20,665 nucleotides of DNA from Lachnoclostridium sp. UBA739 (GTDB lineage Bacteria > Bacillota_A > Clostridia > Lachnospirales > Lachnospiraceae): contig DBKX01000394.1 in NCBI GenBank assembly GCA_002297865.1, positions 11,559 through 32,223 of the forward strand, written 5' to 3'. Of the stretch, positions 7,150 to 15,946 are shown in pieces (position 1 is the stretch's first letter; the number at the start of each line of letters is the position of its first letter). A program made the translations under genes and the position numbers. The notes under the pieces were generated by a model. It worked only from the letters and a program-made list of their open reading frames with translations, was not told where the DNA came from and did no database searches.

Positions 7150-8850
7150 ATGAAATCCCAAAAGAAAATGTATGTCAAAATCTCAGTTAAGTTATCACTT
7201 CTTGTTCTCACATCCTTTCTTGTTATGTCAGCTCCTCTAAATTATACAGGTCTTGAAATTAGTAAAAAAATTGTGAAACAAATGTATATGCAGGAATTGT
7301 TGACTGTTTCATCCTCTTTACAAAACTTATTAGATGCCGGAAATACTGGTGACTACATAAAAGACAACAATACCTTTTATAAAGGTGATAAAGAACTTTC
7401 CACTATTGAAAAGCAGCTTAATTCAATCAGCAAAGATTCTAAAGTTAACATTGAACTCTATTATGGAACAGAATGTATAACTTCTTCAAGTAAAGAAGAC
7501 ATGATACCGATTACTGAAAGTACCTATCAGACTTTAAATGAAACTGGCGCATTTTACCAAAGCGTCAGCCAAACAAGCAGCGAAAAACTTTTTTGTTACT
7601 TTTCCCCTTTAAAACAACCAAGTTCTGGAGAAATAATTGGCGCTGTGTGTGTAGGAGTCCCAACAAGCTCTTTTAAACGCATTTATCAGTCAAGCCTAAA
7701 ACAACAGACAAATATCTCAACAATATCCATTATCCTCATATTTATTCTTTCCTTTATCGTTTTAAGTAAAGTTGCCAAAGCACTTACTGAGATTTCACGT
7801 GAACTTATGAAACTTGCAGATGGTAACCTTAATATTGAAATTAATTCAGCTTATCAAAATCAGAGAGATGAAATTGGCGACATAAGCAGTGCAACAATCC
7901 ATGTTAGGGATTCTTATCGACTTGTGCTAGAGAGAATAAGTTCCTTAGCTGATGATATTAGTACCTTTTCCACGAATTTTACACAGTCTTTTAGCGAAAT
8001 CATCGAAAACATCCAATATTCCACCAATGCAGTTGAATCTATTGCCCAAGGTGTAACGTCCCAGGCAGAAGAAACACAAAGTGCTAATGCTGCCATAGTA
8101 AATCTCCATCAATCAATCGAACAAACAACAAATAATGTATCATCTTTAGAGGAACGTACGAAAAGTATGAAAGACTGCAGTATTTATGCACAAAAGACCT
8201 TAGATGAGTTAAGTGCAATTAACAGCCAGACTACTTCTTCTTTTGCGACAGTAAAGAAAATGACTGATGCCACTCATTCTTCTGTCTCCGAAATCAACAA
8301 TGCGTTAAAAATCATCACAGACATCGCTTCCCAAACGAATCTTCTTTCCTTGAATGCTAGCATTGAAGCAGCCAGGGCAGGCGACGCTGGAAACGGTTTT
8401 GCTGTGGTTGCAGATGAAATCAGACAATTAGCAGAGCAATCCGCTAATATGGCAAAACAAATTGAAGAAATTACAAAGCAGTTAACGTACAATTCAGCGA
8501 AAAGTGTATCGGAAATTGATAGCGTTTCCGAAGTTATTAAAACACAGAATACAAAACTTAACGAAACTTCGGATTACTTTAAAAATCTACTCAAGGAAGT
8601 TTCCTTTGTTATTGAAGATATCAGCTTCATCCAAACTGAAACTTCTGTTATTGCCAATTTAATAACTGCATTGAATCAAAAAACTCAGAATCTTTCTACC
8701 ATTGCCGAAGAAAATGCTGCTCATACACAAGAAACTTCTGCTACTGTAGTAAGCTTACAGGATATTATAGACAAATGCAATGAACAAAGTGGACAAATGA
8801 TAGAATTAGCCAACTCTCTAAAAGAACGAACAGAAAAATTTACATTTTAA
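7150..8850 (+). CDS. Methyl-accepting chemotaxis protein
   Basis: A 566-residue transmembrane chemoreceptor. TM1 is at about 10-30, a periplasmic-type sensor domain at about 31-187, TM2 at about 189-208 ([15 protein letters not shown]), HAMP at about 207-260 and a long helical signalling domain to the C-terminus. The CheA/CheW-binding tip is at about 388-430 and is highly conserved ([20 protein letters not shown], then [15 protein letters not shown]). The sensor ends with an [14 protein letters not shown] stretch, typical of Cache-like folds. The ligand cannot be read from sequence. The start has AAGGTGG about 8 bases upstream. The gene stands alone on the plus strand, with no che or flagellar genes in the window. 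It probably reports to chemosensory machinery encoded elsewhere, or to a non-motility pathway. Confidence 0.95.
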   Translation: MKSQKKMYVKISVKLSLLVLTSFLVMSAPLNYTGLEISKKIVKQMYMQELLTVSSSLQNLLDAGNTGDYIKDNNTFYKGDKELSTIEKQLNSISKDSKVNIELYYGTECITSSSKEDMIPITESTYQTLNETGAFYQSVSQTSSEKLFCYFSPLKQPSSGEIIGAVCVGVPTSSFKRIYQSSLKQQTNISTISIILIFILSFIVLSKVAKALTEISRELMKLADGNLNIEINSAYQNQRDEIGDISSATIHVRDSYRLVLERISSLADDISTFSTNFTQSFSEIIENIQYSTNAVESIAQGVTSQAEETQSANAAIVNLHQSIEQTTNNVSSLEERTKSMKDCSIYAQKTLDELSAINSQTTSSFATVKKMTDATHSSVSEINNALKIITDIASQTNLLSLNASIEAARAGDAGNGFAVVADEIRQLAEQSANMAKQIEEITKQLTYNSAKSVSEIDSVSEVIKTQNTKLNETSDYFKNLLKEVSFVIEDISFIQTETSVIANLITALNQKTQNLSTIAEENAAHTQETSATVVSLQDIIDKCNEQSGQMIELANSLKERTEKFTF

Positions 8851-8860
8851 AAATAAAGGA

Positions 8861-8892
8861 GCCGTGCACGAAATATTATCTCGTGCAACGGC
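8861..8892. terminator. Bidirectional terminator between converging genes
   Basis: GCCGT-GCACGA (8861-8871) pairs with TCGTGC-A-ACGGC (8881-8892) with one bulged A. T-rich DNA lies on the plus-strand side and TTTATTTTT on the minus-strand side. It sits between the chemoreceptor stop (8850) and the end of the operon on the other strand (8926), so it can serve both. Confidence 0.75.
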
Positions 8893-8925
8893 CCTTTGTT
8901 TCTTAAACAGGAAAGTTCTGTTATC

Positions 8926-10164
8926 TTATTCAAACTCAATTTCTGCTTTCGTCATCTCTTCGAGGACTCTTGTCTGTAACTCTGGTTTCTCTTCCATGCA
9001 AAGTTTTAGCTGGGATAATCCACTTTTCTGTACTTCATAGCTAAAATCAATTCGTTCTCTAAGTTTCTGTCGTCGTTCATTGAGACGGTGACGAATTTCA
9101 ACCATTTCTCTATTATCAATAATCGCGGCTGCCTGATAGATCCAGATATCACAGTCTTTTAATCCATGCATCTTAAGTTCACCTATCAGTGTATTATTAT
9201 AAAAATTAAGCATTCCAGTATTACTTCTATACTGCTCCGCTTCACGCTTTGCCTTTACGTATTTATCATAGACAGAACTTAATTCCATGGAATTACTTAC
9301 CATAAACTTTTCATAAGCATAATCTAAAGCATTCTGAGTATTTACATATTTAATCTTAACTCTATTTGTCAAACCAACTAATTTATTACGCTTCTTGCTA
9401 TTATTCAATATTTCAATTCGATTTCTTCTTGATTCATAGAAAATATAAAATGCAATTCCTGCGCCCAATATTATAGAAAGAATAAACGGAACATTCAGAT
9501 TCATCTCGTCTTTCCCTGTTAATACAAGAAAGATTACATCAAGTAATACAATCAAGGAACCTGCTAACACTGCAAGTTTTTTTAGGATTTCCTGACTTCT
9601 GATAATTTCATCCTTCTCGAATTCCAGTTTTGCCTTTTCTGCAGCCAGTTGTCTAAGATCTCCTTTCACCTTTCGCTGATAATCTTCATTTTCTCGCATC
9701 TGCTTTATTTCACGAAGCATATTATCTTCATAGCGGCTAATATTACGAAACTGCACATCGCTTAGCTTTACATCAGCAGTCTGATATTTGGAACGTTCTC
9801 TTGTCAGTGTAATAATATTACGTGCAGCATCTTCCAGCTCTTCCCGTTCTTTTCCTGCAATACCATCAATTTTCTGGATATCTGCTAAATAATCTGTAAC
9901 AGCTTTATACTCTAGCTTAGCTTCTTGTACCTGCTTTTTTGCTTCTGCTATCTGATTACAAGTATCTGCTATGGTATCCCTGTTACCTGAAGCCATATCT
10001 CTTTTTTCTAATTTGACTGGCCGTACTTTCTTTTCTGACTCACTGAGTTCCATCTCTATATTATCCAAAGAAATATCTGGGTCTTTTTCATTATTTAGGC
10101 GTTCACTAAGTTTCTGTTCAAACTCTGACTCATTTTCCTTCTTTTTCTTCTTAAAAAACTTCAT
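8926..10164 (-). CDS. Coiled-coil protein with a membrane hairpin, last gene of the unknown operon
   Basis: A 412-residue protein with a very basic start (MKFFKKKKKE) and no signal peptide. Residues 60-195 are rich in charged heptads and look like coiled coil. Two close membrane helices follow at about 197-216 (LAVLAGSLIVLLDVIFLVL) and 225-243 (VPFILSIILGAGIAFYIFY), with a short polar loop between them. Residues 244-412 are again charged and helical. Both large parts should be on the same side of the membrane, almost certainly the cytoplasm given the lysine-rich ends. It would anchor or space a complex at the membrane. It begins 10 bases after the TPR-like gene (Shine-Dalgarno AAGGGAG). I do not recognise the family. 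Confidence 0.85.
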   Translation of the reverse strand: MKFFKKKKKENESEFEQKLSERLNNEKDPDISLDNIEMELSESEKKVRPVKLEKRDMASGNRDTIADTCNQIAEAKKQVQEAKLEYKAVTDYLADIQKIDGIAGKEREELEDAARNIITLTRERSKYQTADVKLSDVQFRNISRYEDNMLREIKQMRENEDYQRKVKGDLRQLAAEKAKLEFEKDEIIRSQEILKKLAVLAGSLIVLLDVIFLVLTGKDEMNLNVPFILSIILGAGIAFYIFYESRRNRIEILNNSKKRNKLVGLTNRVKIKYVNTQNALDYAYEKFMVSNSMELSSVYDKYVKAKREAEQYRSNTGMLNFYNNTLIGELKMHGLKDCDIWIYQAAAIIDNREMVEIRHRLNERRQKLRERIDFSYEVQKSGLSQLKLCMEEKPELQTRVLEEMTKAEIEFE

Positions 10165-10174
10165 TACTTCTCCC

Positions 10175-11011
10175 TTAACACACTTTATTTCGATACTCGG
10201 ATATCCACTTTTCCAACATGCCGTCTAATTCACGATAAAACTTAATGGCATCGCTGTTTTTCTTGGCATCTTTAAGTTTCTGATAAGATGCATGATAGGA
10301 ATTACCTGATTCCATAGATTCTGCCTCTCTAAAAATCTCATCCAGCTTTAAAAGCATCTCTTCTGGAACAAGAAAATCTTTCTGTTCCGTATCAATCTTA
10401 TCTGTATTTCCCATTAGGCGTAGAATCAAAAGATACGATTTTAATGATTCTTTATTCTGATTGGACTGATAGGCTTCCTTCATCTTAACAGCCGCTTCTT
10501 TCAAAGAACCAATATACATCAAAACGATGGCATAATTGTGAAGCAGATTGCCATATTCTTCTGGTGTTAGTATAGACGCATCTTTACTGTTTAATATGGT
10601 CTCGTATTCTCTTGCCGCATACAGATAACGTTCGTATTTGACATAAATATCGGCTTTCATCTTTCTTCGCTTAATCAGAGGAAGACCTTCCATCTTGTCC
10701 ATAATCACAATGAGCTCTTTCATTTCTTTTTCTGTGTAAAAATCTGTACTGCATAATACACAGATAACTTTATCTTTCAGGCTTCCTTGTGTGCGATTCA
10801 AATCTCTAAGTTTAGCTGCAAGAATTTTCTGGCCTGTCTCTGCTTCCAGCCATGATATTACATTATCTGAAAAAAAATCTTCTGTAATCAGATAAATATG
10901 CTGGTACAGATAATAACACAATTCTTCTATGGTATACAAAACAGTATCTGTCATTTCTATGCGCAGCGGCTCTTTGGCCCTTGTTCCACTGCATAATATA
11001 AATTTACCCAA
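10175..11011 (-). CDS. TPR-like helical protein of the unknown operon
   Basis: A 278-residue soluble, mostly helical protein. Two TPR-like repeats can be seen at about 117-150 (ADIYVKYERYLYAAREYETI) and 153-186 (YGNLLHNYAIVLMYIGSLKE), so it is probably a protein-interaction adaptor. The N-terminal third (1-110) contains LCYYLYQHIYLI and is also helical but not recognisable. The start is TTG at 11011, supported by AAGGAGG 7 bases upstream. It lies 12 bases after the actin-fold gene and 10 bases before the membrane-hairpin gene, with no room for promoters, so the three are co-transcribed. No catalytic motif is visible. TPR proteins often serve Hsp70-type ATPases, which fits the neighbour, but a direct partnership is inference. 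Confidence 0.85.
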   Translation of the reverse strand: MGKFILCSGTRAKEPLRIEMTDTVLYTIEELCYYLYQHIYLITEDFFSDNVISWLEAETGQKILAAKLRDLNRTQGSLKDKVICVLCSTDFYTEKEMKELIVIMDKMEGLPLIKRRKMKADIYVKYERYLYAAREYETILNSKDASILTPEEYGNLLHNYAIVLMYIGSLKEAAVKMKEAYQSNQNKESLKSYLLILRLMGNTDKIDTEQKDFLVPEEMLLKLDEIFREAESMESGNSYHASYQKLKDAKKNSDAIKFYRELDGMLEKWISEYRNKVC

Positions 11012-11023
11012 TCTAAATCCTCC

Positions 11024-12298
11024 TTACAGATGAATTTCTTTCTCCCAGATGCGGTTCGTAGATGGAAACATATTTCCAAATCCTTTATCTTTCACTTGTA
11101 ATACACAGGTTTTTGGTTCTAAAAACTTAAGCCCAACTTCCAGAATCGTTGTTCTTCGTGGACGCCCCTCGATTGAATCAATTCGCAGTAAAAATGTCTT
11201 TTTCTGCTGCGTCATTACATCAAACACTTCTAATTCCAGTTCTGTTTCCTCATCTGGAATTATTTCTATCTTACTATTTACGTCATACCAGTTTATACCT
11301 GCTTTTACAAGATAGTAAGGTACAAATTTGGTATTGGCAAATACTTTTACAGAAATATCCACTAGTACCATTTCTTCATTTAATAGAAGATAATCTGCTA
11401 GCTTTCCTTCCCCTGCAAGTTCTTTTGCTCCATAACAGGCACCAATCGTATACAAGTTCTGACCATAAAACACTCTTCTTCCAACACACAATCCTTCTAA
11501 AACAGATTTATGCCAATCACCTTCAAAGCCTCGGCCCGTTACATAAATAGTCGAAACGATCTTCTTGTGTAGCGCATTTTTCGTTATTCCATCGAACATA
11601 TACGCCAATTCGCCCTCTTCTCTTCCTCCAGATAGCATGTCAAAGGACATTAAATTCGTGAAATCTTTCTTTTCAATTCCTACAGTTATTGGAATTGTCC
11701 TGCGGTTCATAGAAATACGGTAAAAGAAAAGTCCTCTTTCTGAAAAATCAAATAATCCTACATCATTGAGCCAAAGCTCCTTTTTTTGACGCAAAGCATA
11801 GTAAGTATAACTTTCCTGGTGGCTGATAACTGCCACACGGTCCTTCTCAAGCCCCAATTCATGGAGAGCCTCCAGAATAGCCTCTACAAGTATTTTTTCC
11901 TTCTTTACTACTGTAATGACGAGCTTTTCTATTCCACCTGCCGGAAACTTTACTATAATTAAATGTAAGCATTTTCTCAGATATCTTGTTAGAATATCTG
12001 CTGGCGCCCATTCCTTATCGTAATAGAGGATAGGACTGCCATTTTCAATTTTATCAACAAAATCTGTTAACGCCACAGTCTGTCCATCTCTTACAAGCTG
12101 CAGTGCATCTTCTCCAAAATACCACTGTCCATTGTCACAGGTAGCGGCCAATACCGTTGGAATCAGATACACTTCCTCCTCTTCCTTCTGTGAAATGGAA
12201 CGTGGCTCAAACAGTGCTTCATCATAGTAACTTATCTGTGAAAAATCATTTCCCAGGTCAATGCCGATAAATAACTTCTGTCTTTCTATGATAAACAC
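11024..12298 (-). CDS. Hsp70/actin-fold protein of unknown function (probably DUF5716 family)
   Basis: A 424-residue protein with an actin/Hsp70-type ATPase layout. The phosphate-1 loop is at about 11-24 (IGIDLGNDFSQISY). The expected phosphate-2 region, VGLFDFSERGLFFYRI (180-195), keeps an aspartate (D184) but lacks the usual glycine run. An adenosine-type motif is at about 250-260 (TIYVTGRGFEG), and a helix like the Hsp70 'GAA' helix at about 281-293 (NLYTIGACYGAKE). The last 70 residues are beta-rich and could be a small Hsp70-like substrate-binding domain. The start is uncertain: the only canonical in-frame start is GTG at 12298, but the Shine-Dalgarno TTAGGAGG overlaps it. It is separated by 3 bases from the 1184-residue gene, so translation is probably coupled. 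The DUF name is from memory and unverified. Confidence 0.82.
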   Translation of the reverse strand: MFIIERQKLFIGIDLGNDFSQISYYDEALFEPRSISQKEEEEVYLIPTVLAATCDNGQWYFGEDALQLVRDGQTVALTDFVDKIENGSPILYYDKEWAPADILTRYLRKCLHLIIVKFPAGGIEKLVITVVKKEKILVEAILEALHELGLEKDRVAVISHQESYTYYALRQKKELWLNDVGLFDFSERGLFFYRISMNRRTIPITVGIEKKDFTNLMSFDMLSGGREEGELAYMFDGITKNALHKKIVSTIYVTGRGFEGDWHKSVLEGLCVGRRVFYGQNLYTIGACYGAKELAGEGKLADYLLLNEEMVLVDISVKVFANTKFVPYYLVKAGINWYDVNSKIEIIPDEETELELEVFDVMTQQKKTFLLRIDSIEGRPRRTTILEVGLKFLEPKTCVLQVKDKGFGNMFPSTNRIWEKEIHL

Positions 12299-12301
12299 CT
12301 C

Positions 12302-15300
12302 CTAATCCAACATTTTAAACTGCTCAGACACAATCGTTTTCCCTGTCATATATCGTTTCATCAGTTCCAGAACTGTCTTGCTATCCTGTACTTCTTTTGC
12401 TACAAGCAAAGAATTTAACAAGCTGTATTCACTATCTGTTTCAGACATATCATCTTCATAATTTATGGTAATGGTTTCTGTCCTCTTCTCATAATTTTCT
12501 CCCTGTTCTGTCATATAGTAAGACAAGGTATCGCCATGAAACAACACAAAGTTCTTAACATAAATTCCCTGATAACAGTTTTTCATCACTTCTTCTTTAA
12601 AGCGTTCTGAATTTAATGCATAATGCAGCACTACTTTACGATTTGCATTACAGCGATAATCAACAAAATACTTATTAGCTATCTCATAAGGCAATGGAAA
12701 ATGCCTTTTAAATCCGATAAAGAACGGTAATGTTATACCTTGCTTTACAAACTGCCCTACTTGTATTTCAGCAGTTTCCTGTTCTTTCTCAGTCAATCGT
12801 TCCTGCTTGCTTAAAATCTTTAAATACGCCAGATTTGCAATATTGCAATTATTGTATAGAATAAATTCTTTCATAATTTCTACTAGAGGCGCCTCTATTT
12901 CTTCGTCTCTCAAAAGATACTCATATGCCCGATAAGACAAATATGCCTTTACAACCATCTTGTCCTTCTGTTCACGGCTGTTATATTCATAAAAAACAGT
13001 AACGACTTCTTTTCTTTTTGTCTCGCCAAATAGACTTTGGGATACAATCTGTTCCTCTAATTCTACACAATCTAAGGAGTATTCTTTACAAGCTTTCCAA
13101 ATGCGAATAAGCTGTTCTAAACTGCCTACATAATGTTCGCACAAGATACTGGTTGTCTGCTTGGCATTTTTTCCATGAAGCAGTGCATAATAACAAATAT
13201 CTAAAAACAGCTGCGTTATCTGACGCTCTGGATTCTGAGTTAATTGTTTGCAACAATAGGAAAGTAATCGTTTTGGTGATAATTTATCATATCCATACCG
13301 CTCAAACTGCTCTTCTAAATCAGCATTCACCCCTCTAACCATACAGAGTTCCATCATTCTGGCACGTTCTTCTGGATCAAAATACGAAAAATCTACATTC
13401 TGTAATAATTCGTCAAGCAATGCAACCTGAGTTGTATCATAGTAATAGTTCACAAGTTTCCCAAAGCATTCCCAGTAAAAAGCAGTTTTTAATTCATCTA
13501 GCATAAGAATTCGTTTTCGGATTGTCACCGCAGTCTGGGCATACTTATGATACGTTTCCATTTGTTCATATAGATACAAAAGAAGCATGCCGTTCTGCTC
13601 TGCAAAGGATAAACACTCTTTTGCCAGTTCATTTAGAAACAAATACTTAGATACATAATATTCCATTGTTGCTGCATAACGGTTGTTTTTTCTATCTACT
13701 AAGAATATCTGCGCGGTATCTGTATAGATTGCAACTTGCGCAACTCCACCTTCTAACGGTGTATAAACTTCTTTTTCTACTTCTTTATGGGCAACAGCTA
13801 CTCCTATGATATCTGGATTCTCACAACGTATTTCCTGCTGGAACATTACATATGGAAGATTTGCTTTCACTGTTTCATCAAAAGCTTCGCTTGTACACAG
13901 TTCTTCATATAAAATCGCCAGGTTACGATTAATAACTCTTTTTTCTAATTCCTTTTTGGCAAACTGGTGAATAGCCTCTTCGTACCCTTCCAAGACTACC
14001 TTGTCGTATTTTTCCCAATTTTCCACAATATTTGCATATAAAAAAGCTCTCTTCTTTTCGTTTAGTGTACAATCTACAGAAAAATAGGTTACTACACTTT
14101 CTGGAAGTACTGTATGAATGTCCTCTTCCATAGAATACATATAGTATTCATAAAGCTGTAAGATACGTACCTGCTTTTGTATCCCTAACTCATACCATTT
14201 GAAATACTTTCTTCCAGCTTTCTGGGTTCGAATCAGTATACTTAAAATGACTTGCAAAATATGGGCATCTTCCTGTTCCTCATACAGTTTTTCAAGACTA
14301 TGAAACAAGATAGGATAAAAATGCTTCCGCTTTGAAACCATCAGAAGATACTGCTGCTTCACTTCTTCTGACATGCAATTTTCACGAACCATCCAGGTCA
14401 TAACAGGTAATGCCTCTTCGGATACCTCTGCTAAAAATACCGGATGCTCTCGGTAGAGTACACTTGCCTCATAATAAATAATTCTGCTGCGTACTCCATT
14501 CCTTAACAGTTCCTGCAAAGCCTCAAATCTTTTTCTTGGCTCCTCCATGTATTCTCTTTTTACATTCATAAAAAACCAGAAAATCTTCCAGTTATCTGGC
14601 TGTTTCTGATAAAGTTTTTCAATTTCCCCAGAAGCCACTTCAATCATATCTTGTTCCCGGTCTTTCATAGCAATAAGATATTGATAGGCTGCATATTTTT
14701 CTGGGTCATCTTGTTCCCACTCATCCCTACATTTATCAAGATACCTAAAACACTCACTTATTTCATCCATATCTCCAATGGATACCGCAAGATGTGCCTT
14801 TAACAAGTAATAATACTCTGTTTCGCCACTCTCGTACATTTGGTTCAGCAGTGTTCGCATCTGAAGCAGATAATCTTCTGCGGCTATCCGGTTCATTCGG
14901 AAATTCAGATAGTTCTGAGACAATGTAATTAAGTTTTCCTGATGATTAATAGAATCTTTAACATTCTGTTGCTTTACTTCAAGCTGTTCTTCTCCCCGCG
15001 CTACTATTTCAACGCGTAAATTCTGATGAGGGGTTTTTAATAGAATAGAACCATGATTCAAACCTGGTTTCAGATTTTCTTTCTTAATAAGGAACTTAAG
15101 GTTATAACTATTACCAATAAAATTCTCCGACCATATAATCTTATGCTCTGGCTCAATAAAATCTGCATCTGCCTCTACACGTATCTCTGTATAACCCCAG
15201 TTATCTTTATAGATAACAATGCGGTCTTGTAAGGATTCACAAACATTACTGTATTCAATCGAAGTTTTATCCAACGTAAGATTAATCCTTACTTTCTTAT

Positions 15301-15856
15301 GTATGGATATTAAAAACTCTTCCATTGCATGGCTGGTGGATATACTCTTCATTAAACCATGATATAACACTTCCGTTTTGGAATCATGGCAAAGCAGCTT
15401 CTTAACAAACTGATCCGACTTAAATATCTTAACAGCACTAAGCCAGTCCTGTTTTGCCAGATTCGCAAATTGAAACAGATCTCTTATCTTTCCTAACTCA
15501 GTCAAAAAATATGGCGCTTCTACTTTTACGACCACTGGTATCTCATACTCACCACAATTACTGATTACCAAAATAGAACCAGTACGTGTTTCTCCCGCTG
15601 GCAACTCAGTCGCATCATACGTATACGGTACCGTTACTTCCGTTCCAGAAAAGGATGTCTCTGAAAGTTTTAAAAAGTGATCTGTCTTCGAAAGAATCCC
15701 CTTTATTGGTATATGGCTTTTGGTCGAAATCTTTAGACTTCCCTCGTAGATTTTGCCTGACTCTATACCAAGTTCAATAGACTCCTGGGAAAACAAAAGG
15801 GCTTGTCTCTCATACTGAAACATACCTCTTGAAAACTTCGTTAATTTTTCTTTCAT
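12302..15856 (-). CDS. Giant beta-domain and helical-repeat protein (probably DUF5717 family)
   Basis: A 1184-residue cytoplasmic-type protein with no signal peptide or membrane helix. Residues about 20-112 form a beta-sandwich-like domain ending ILVISNCGEYEIPVVVKVEA. This is followed by helices (115-185) and a second beta domain at about 188-287 (strands around LTLDKTSIEY, IVIYKDNWGYTEIRV and GSILLKTPHQNLRVEIVA). From about 300 to 1040 the sequence is helix after helix rich in aromatic and acidic residues, like an alpha-solenoid or irregular TPR array. A mixed C-terminal domain follows. The start has AAGGAG about 8 bases upstream. It is the first and largest gene of the operon and is probably a scaffold. 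The family name is recalled, not checked. No enzyme motif is evident. Confidence 0.85.
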   Translation of the reverse strand: MKEKLTKFSRGMFQYERQALLFSQESIELGIESGKIYEGSLKISTKSHIPIKGILSKTDHFLKLSETSFSGTEVTVPYTYDATELPAGETRTGSILVISNCGEYEIPVVVKVEAPYFLTELGKIRDLFQFANLAKQDWLSAVKIFKSDQFVKKLLCHDSKTEVLYHGLMKSISTSHAMEEFLISIHKKVRINLTLDKTSIEYSNVCESLQDRIVIYKDNWGYTEIRVEADADFIEPEHKIIWSENFIGNSYNLKFLIKKENLKPGLNHGSILLKTPHQNLRVEIVARGEEQLEVKQQNVKDSINHQENLITLSQNYLNFRMNRIAAEDYLLQMRTLLNQMYESGETEYYYLLKAHLAVSIGDMDEISECFRYLDKCRDEWEQDDPEKYAAYQYLIAMKDREQDMIEVASGEIEKLYQKQPDNWKIFWFFMNVKREYMEEPRKRFEALQELLRNGVRSRIIYYEASVLYREHPVFLAEVSEEALPVMTWMVRENCMSEEVKQQYLLMVSKRKHFYPILFHSLEKLYEEQEDAHILQVILSILIRTQKAGRKYFKWYELGIQKQVRILQLYEYYMYSMEEDIHTVLPESVVTYFSVDCTLNEKKRAFLYANIVENWEKYDKVVLEGYEEAIHQFAKKELEKRVINRNLAILYEELCTSEAFDETVKANLPYVMFQQEIRCENPDIIGVAVAHKEVEKEVYTPLEGGVAQVAIYTDTAQIFLVDRKNNRYAATMEYYVSKYLFLNELAKECLSFAEQNGMLLLYLYEQMETYHKYAQTAVTIRKRILMLDELKTAFYWECFGKLVNYYYDTTQVALLDELLQNVDFSYFDPEERARMMELCMVRGVNADLEEQFERYGYDKLSPKRLLSYCCKQLTQNPERQITQLFLDICYYALLHGKNAKQTTSILCEHYVGSLEQLIRIWKACKEYSLDCVELEEQIVSQSLFGETKRKEVVTVFYEYNSREQKDKMVVKAYLSYRAYEYLLRDEEIEAPLVEIMKEFILYNNCNIANLAYLKILSKQERLTEKEQETAEIQVGQFVKQGITLPFFIGFKRHFPLPYEIANKYFVDYRCNANRKVVLHYALNSERFKEEVMKNCYQGIYVKNFVLFHGDTLSYYMTEQGENYEKRTETITINYEDDMSETDSEYSLLNSLLVAKEVQDSKTVLELMKRYMTGKTIVSEQFKMLD

Positions 15857-15867
15857 TACATGTCTCC

Positions 15868-15906
15868 TTGCTTTTTCGTAAAAAACGACTATAATAGAAG
15901 ATTATA
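15868..15906. promoter_or_regulatory. Divergent promoter region with mirrored -10 boxes
   Basis: TATAAT (15890-15895), AGAAG and ATTATA (15901-15906) form a short palindrome. The left half is a plus-strand -10, with TTGCTT (15868-15873) 16 bases upstream, reading towards the aminotransferase. The right half reads TATAAT on the minus strand towards the 1184-residue gene, but its -35 region (TTTTCT, 15924-15929) is weak. The two promoters overlap, so they may compete for polymerase. Confidence 0.6.
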
Positions 15907-15946
15907 ACACTGAATACGAAAAAAGAAAAGGAAAAGGGCGAGTACT

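Noticed and set aside
11149..11550. 133-codon open frame on the plus strand
   Set aside because: It lies entirely antisense to the Hsp70/actin-fold gene, has no ribosome binding site, and its composition is that of a shadow frame. The other plus-strand frames inside minus-strand genes were dropped for the same reason.
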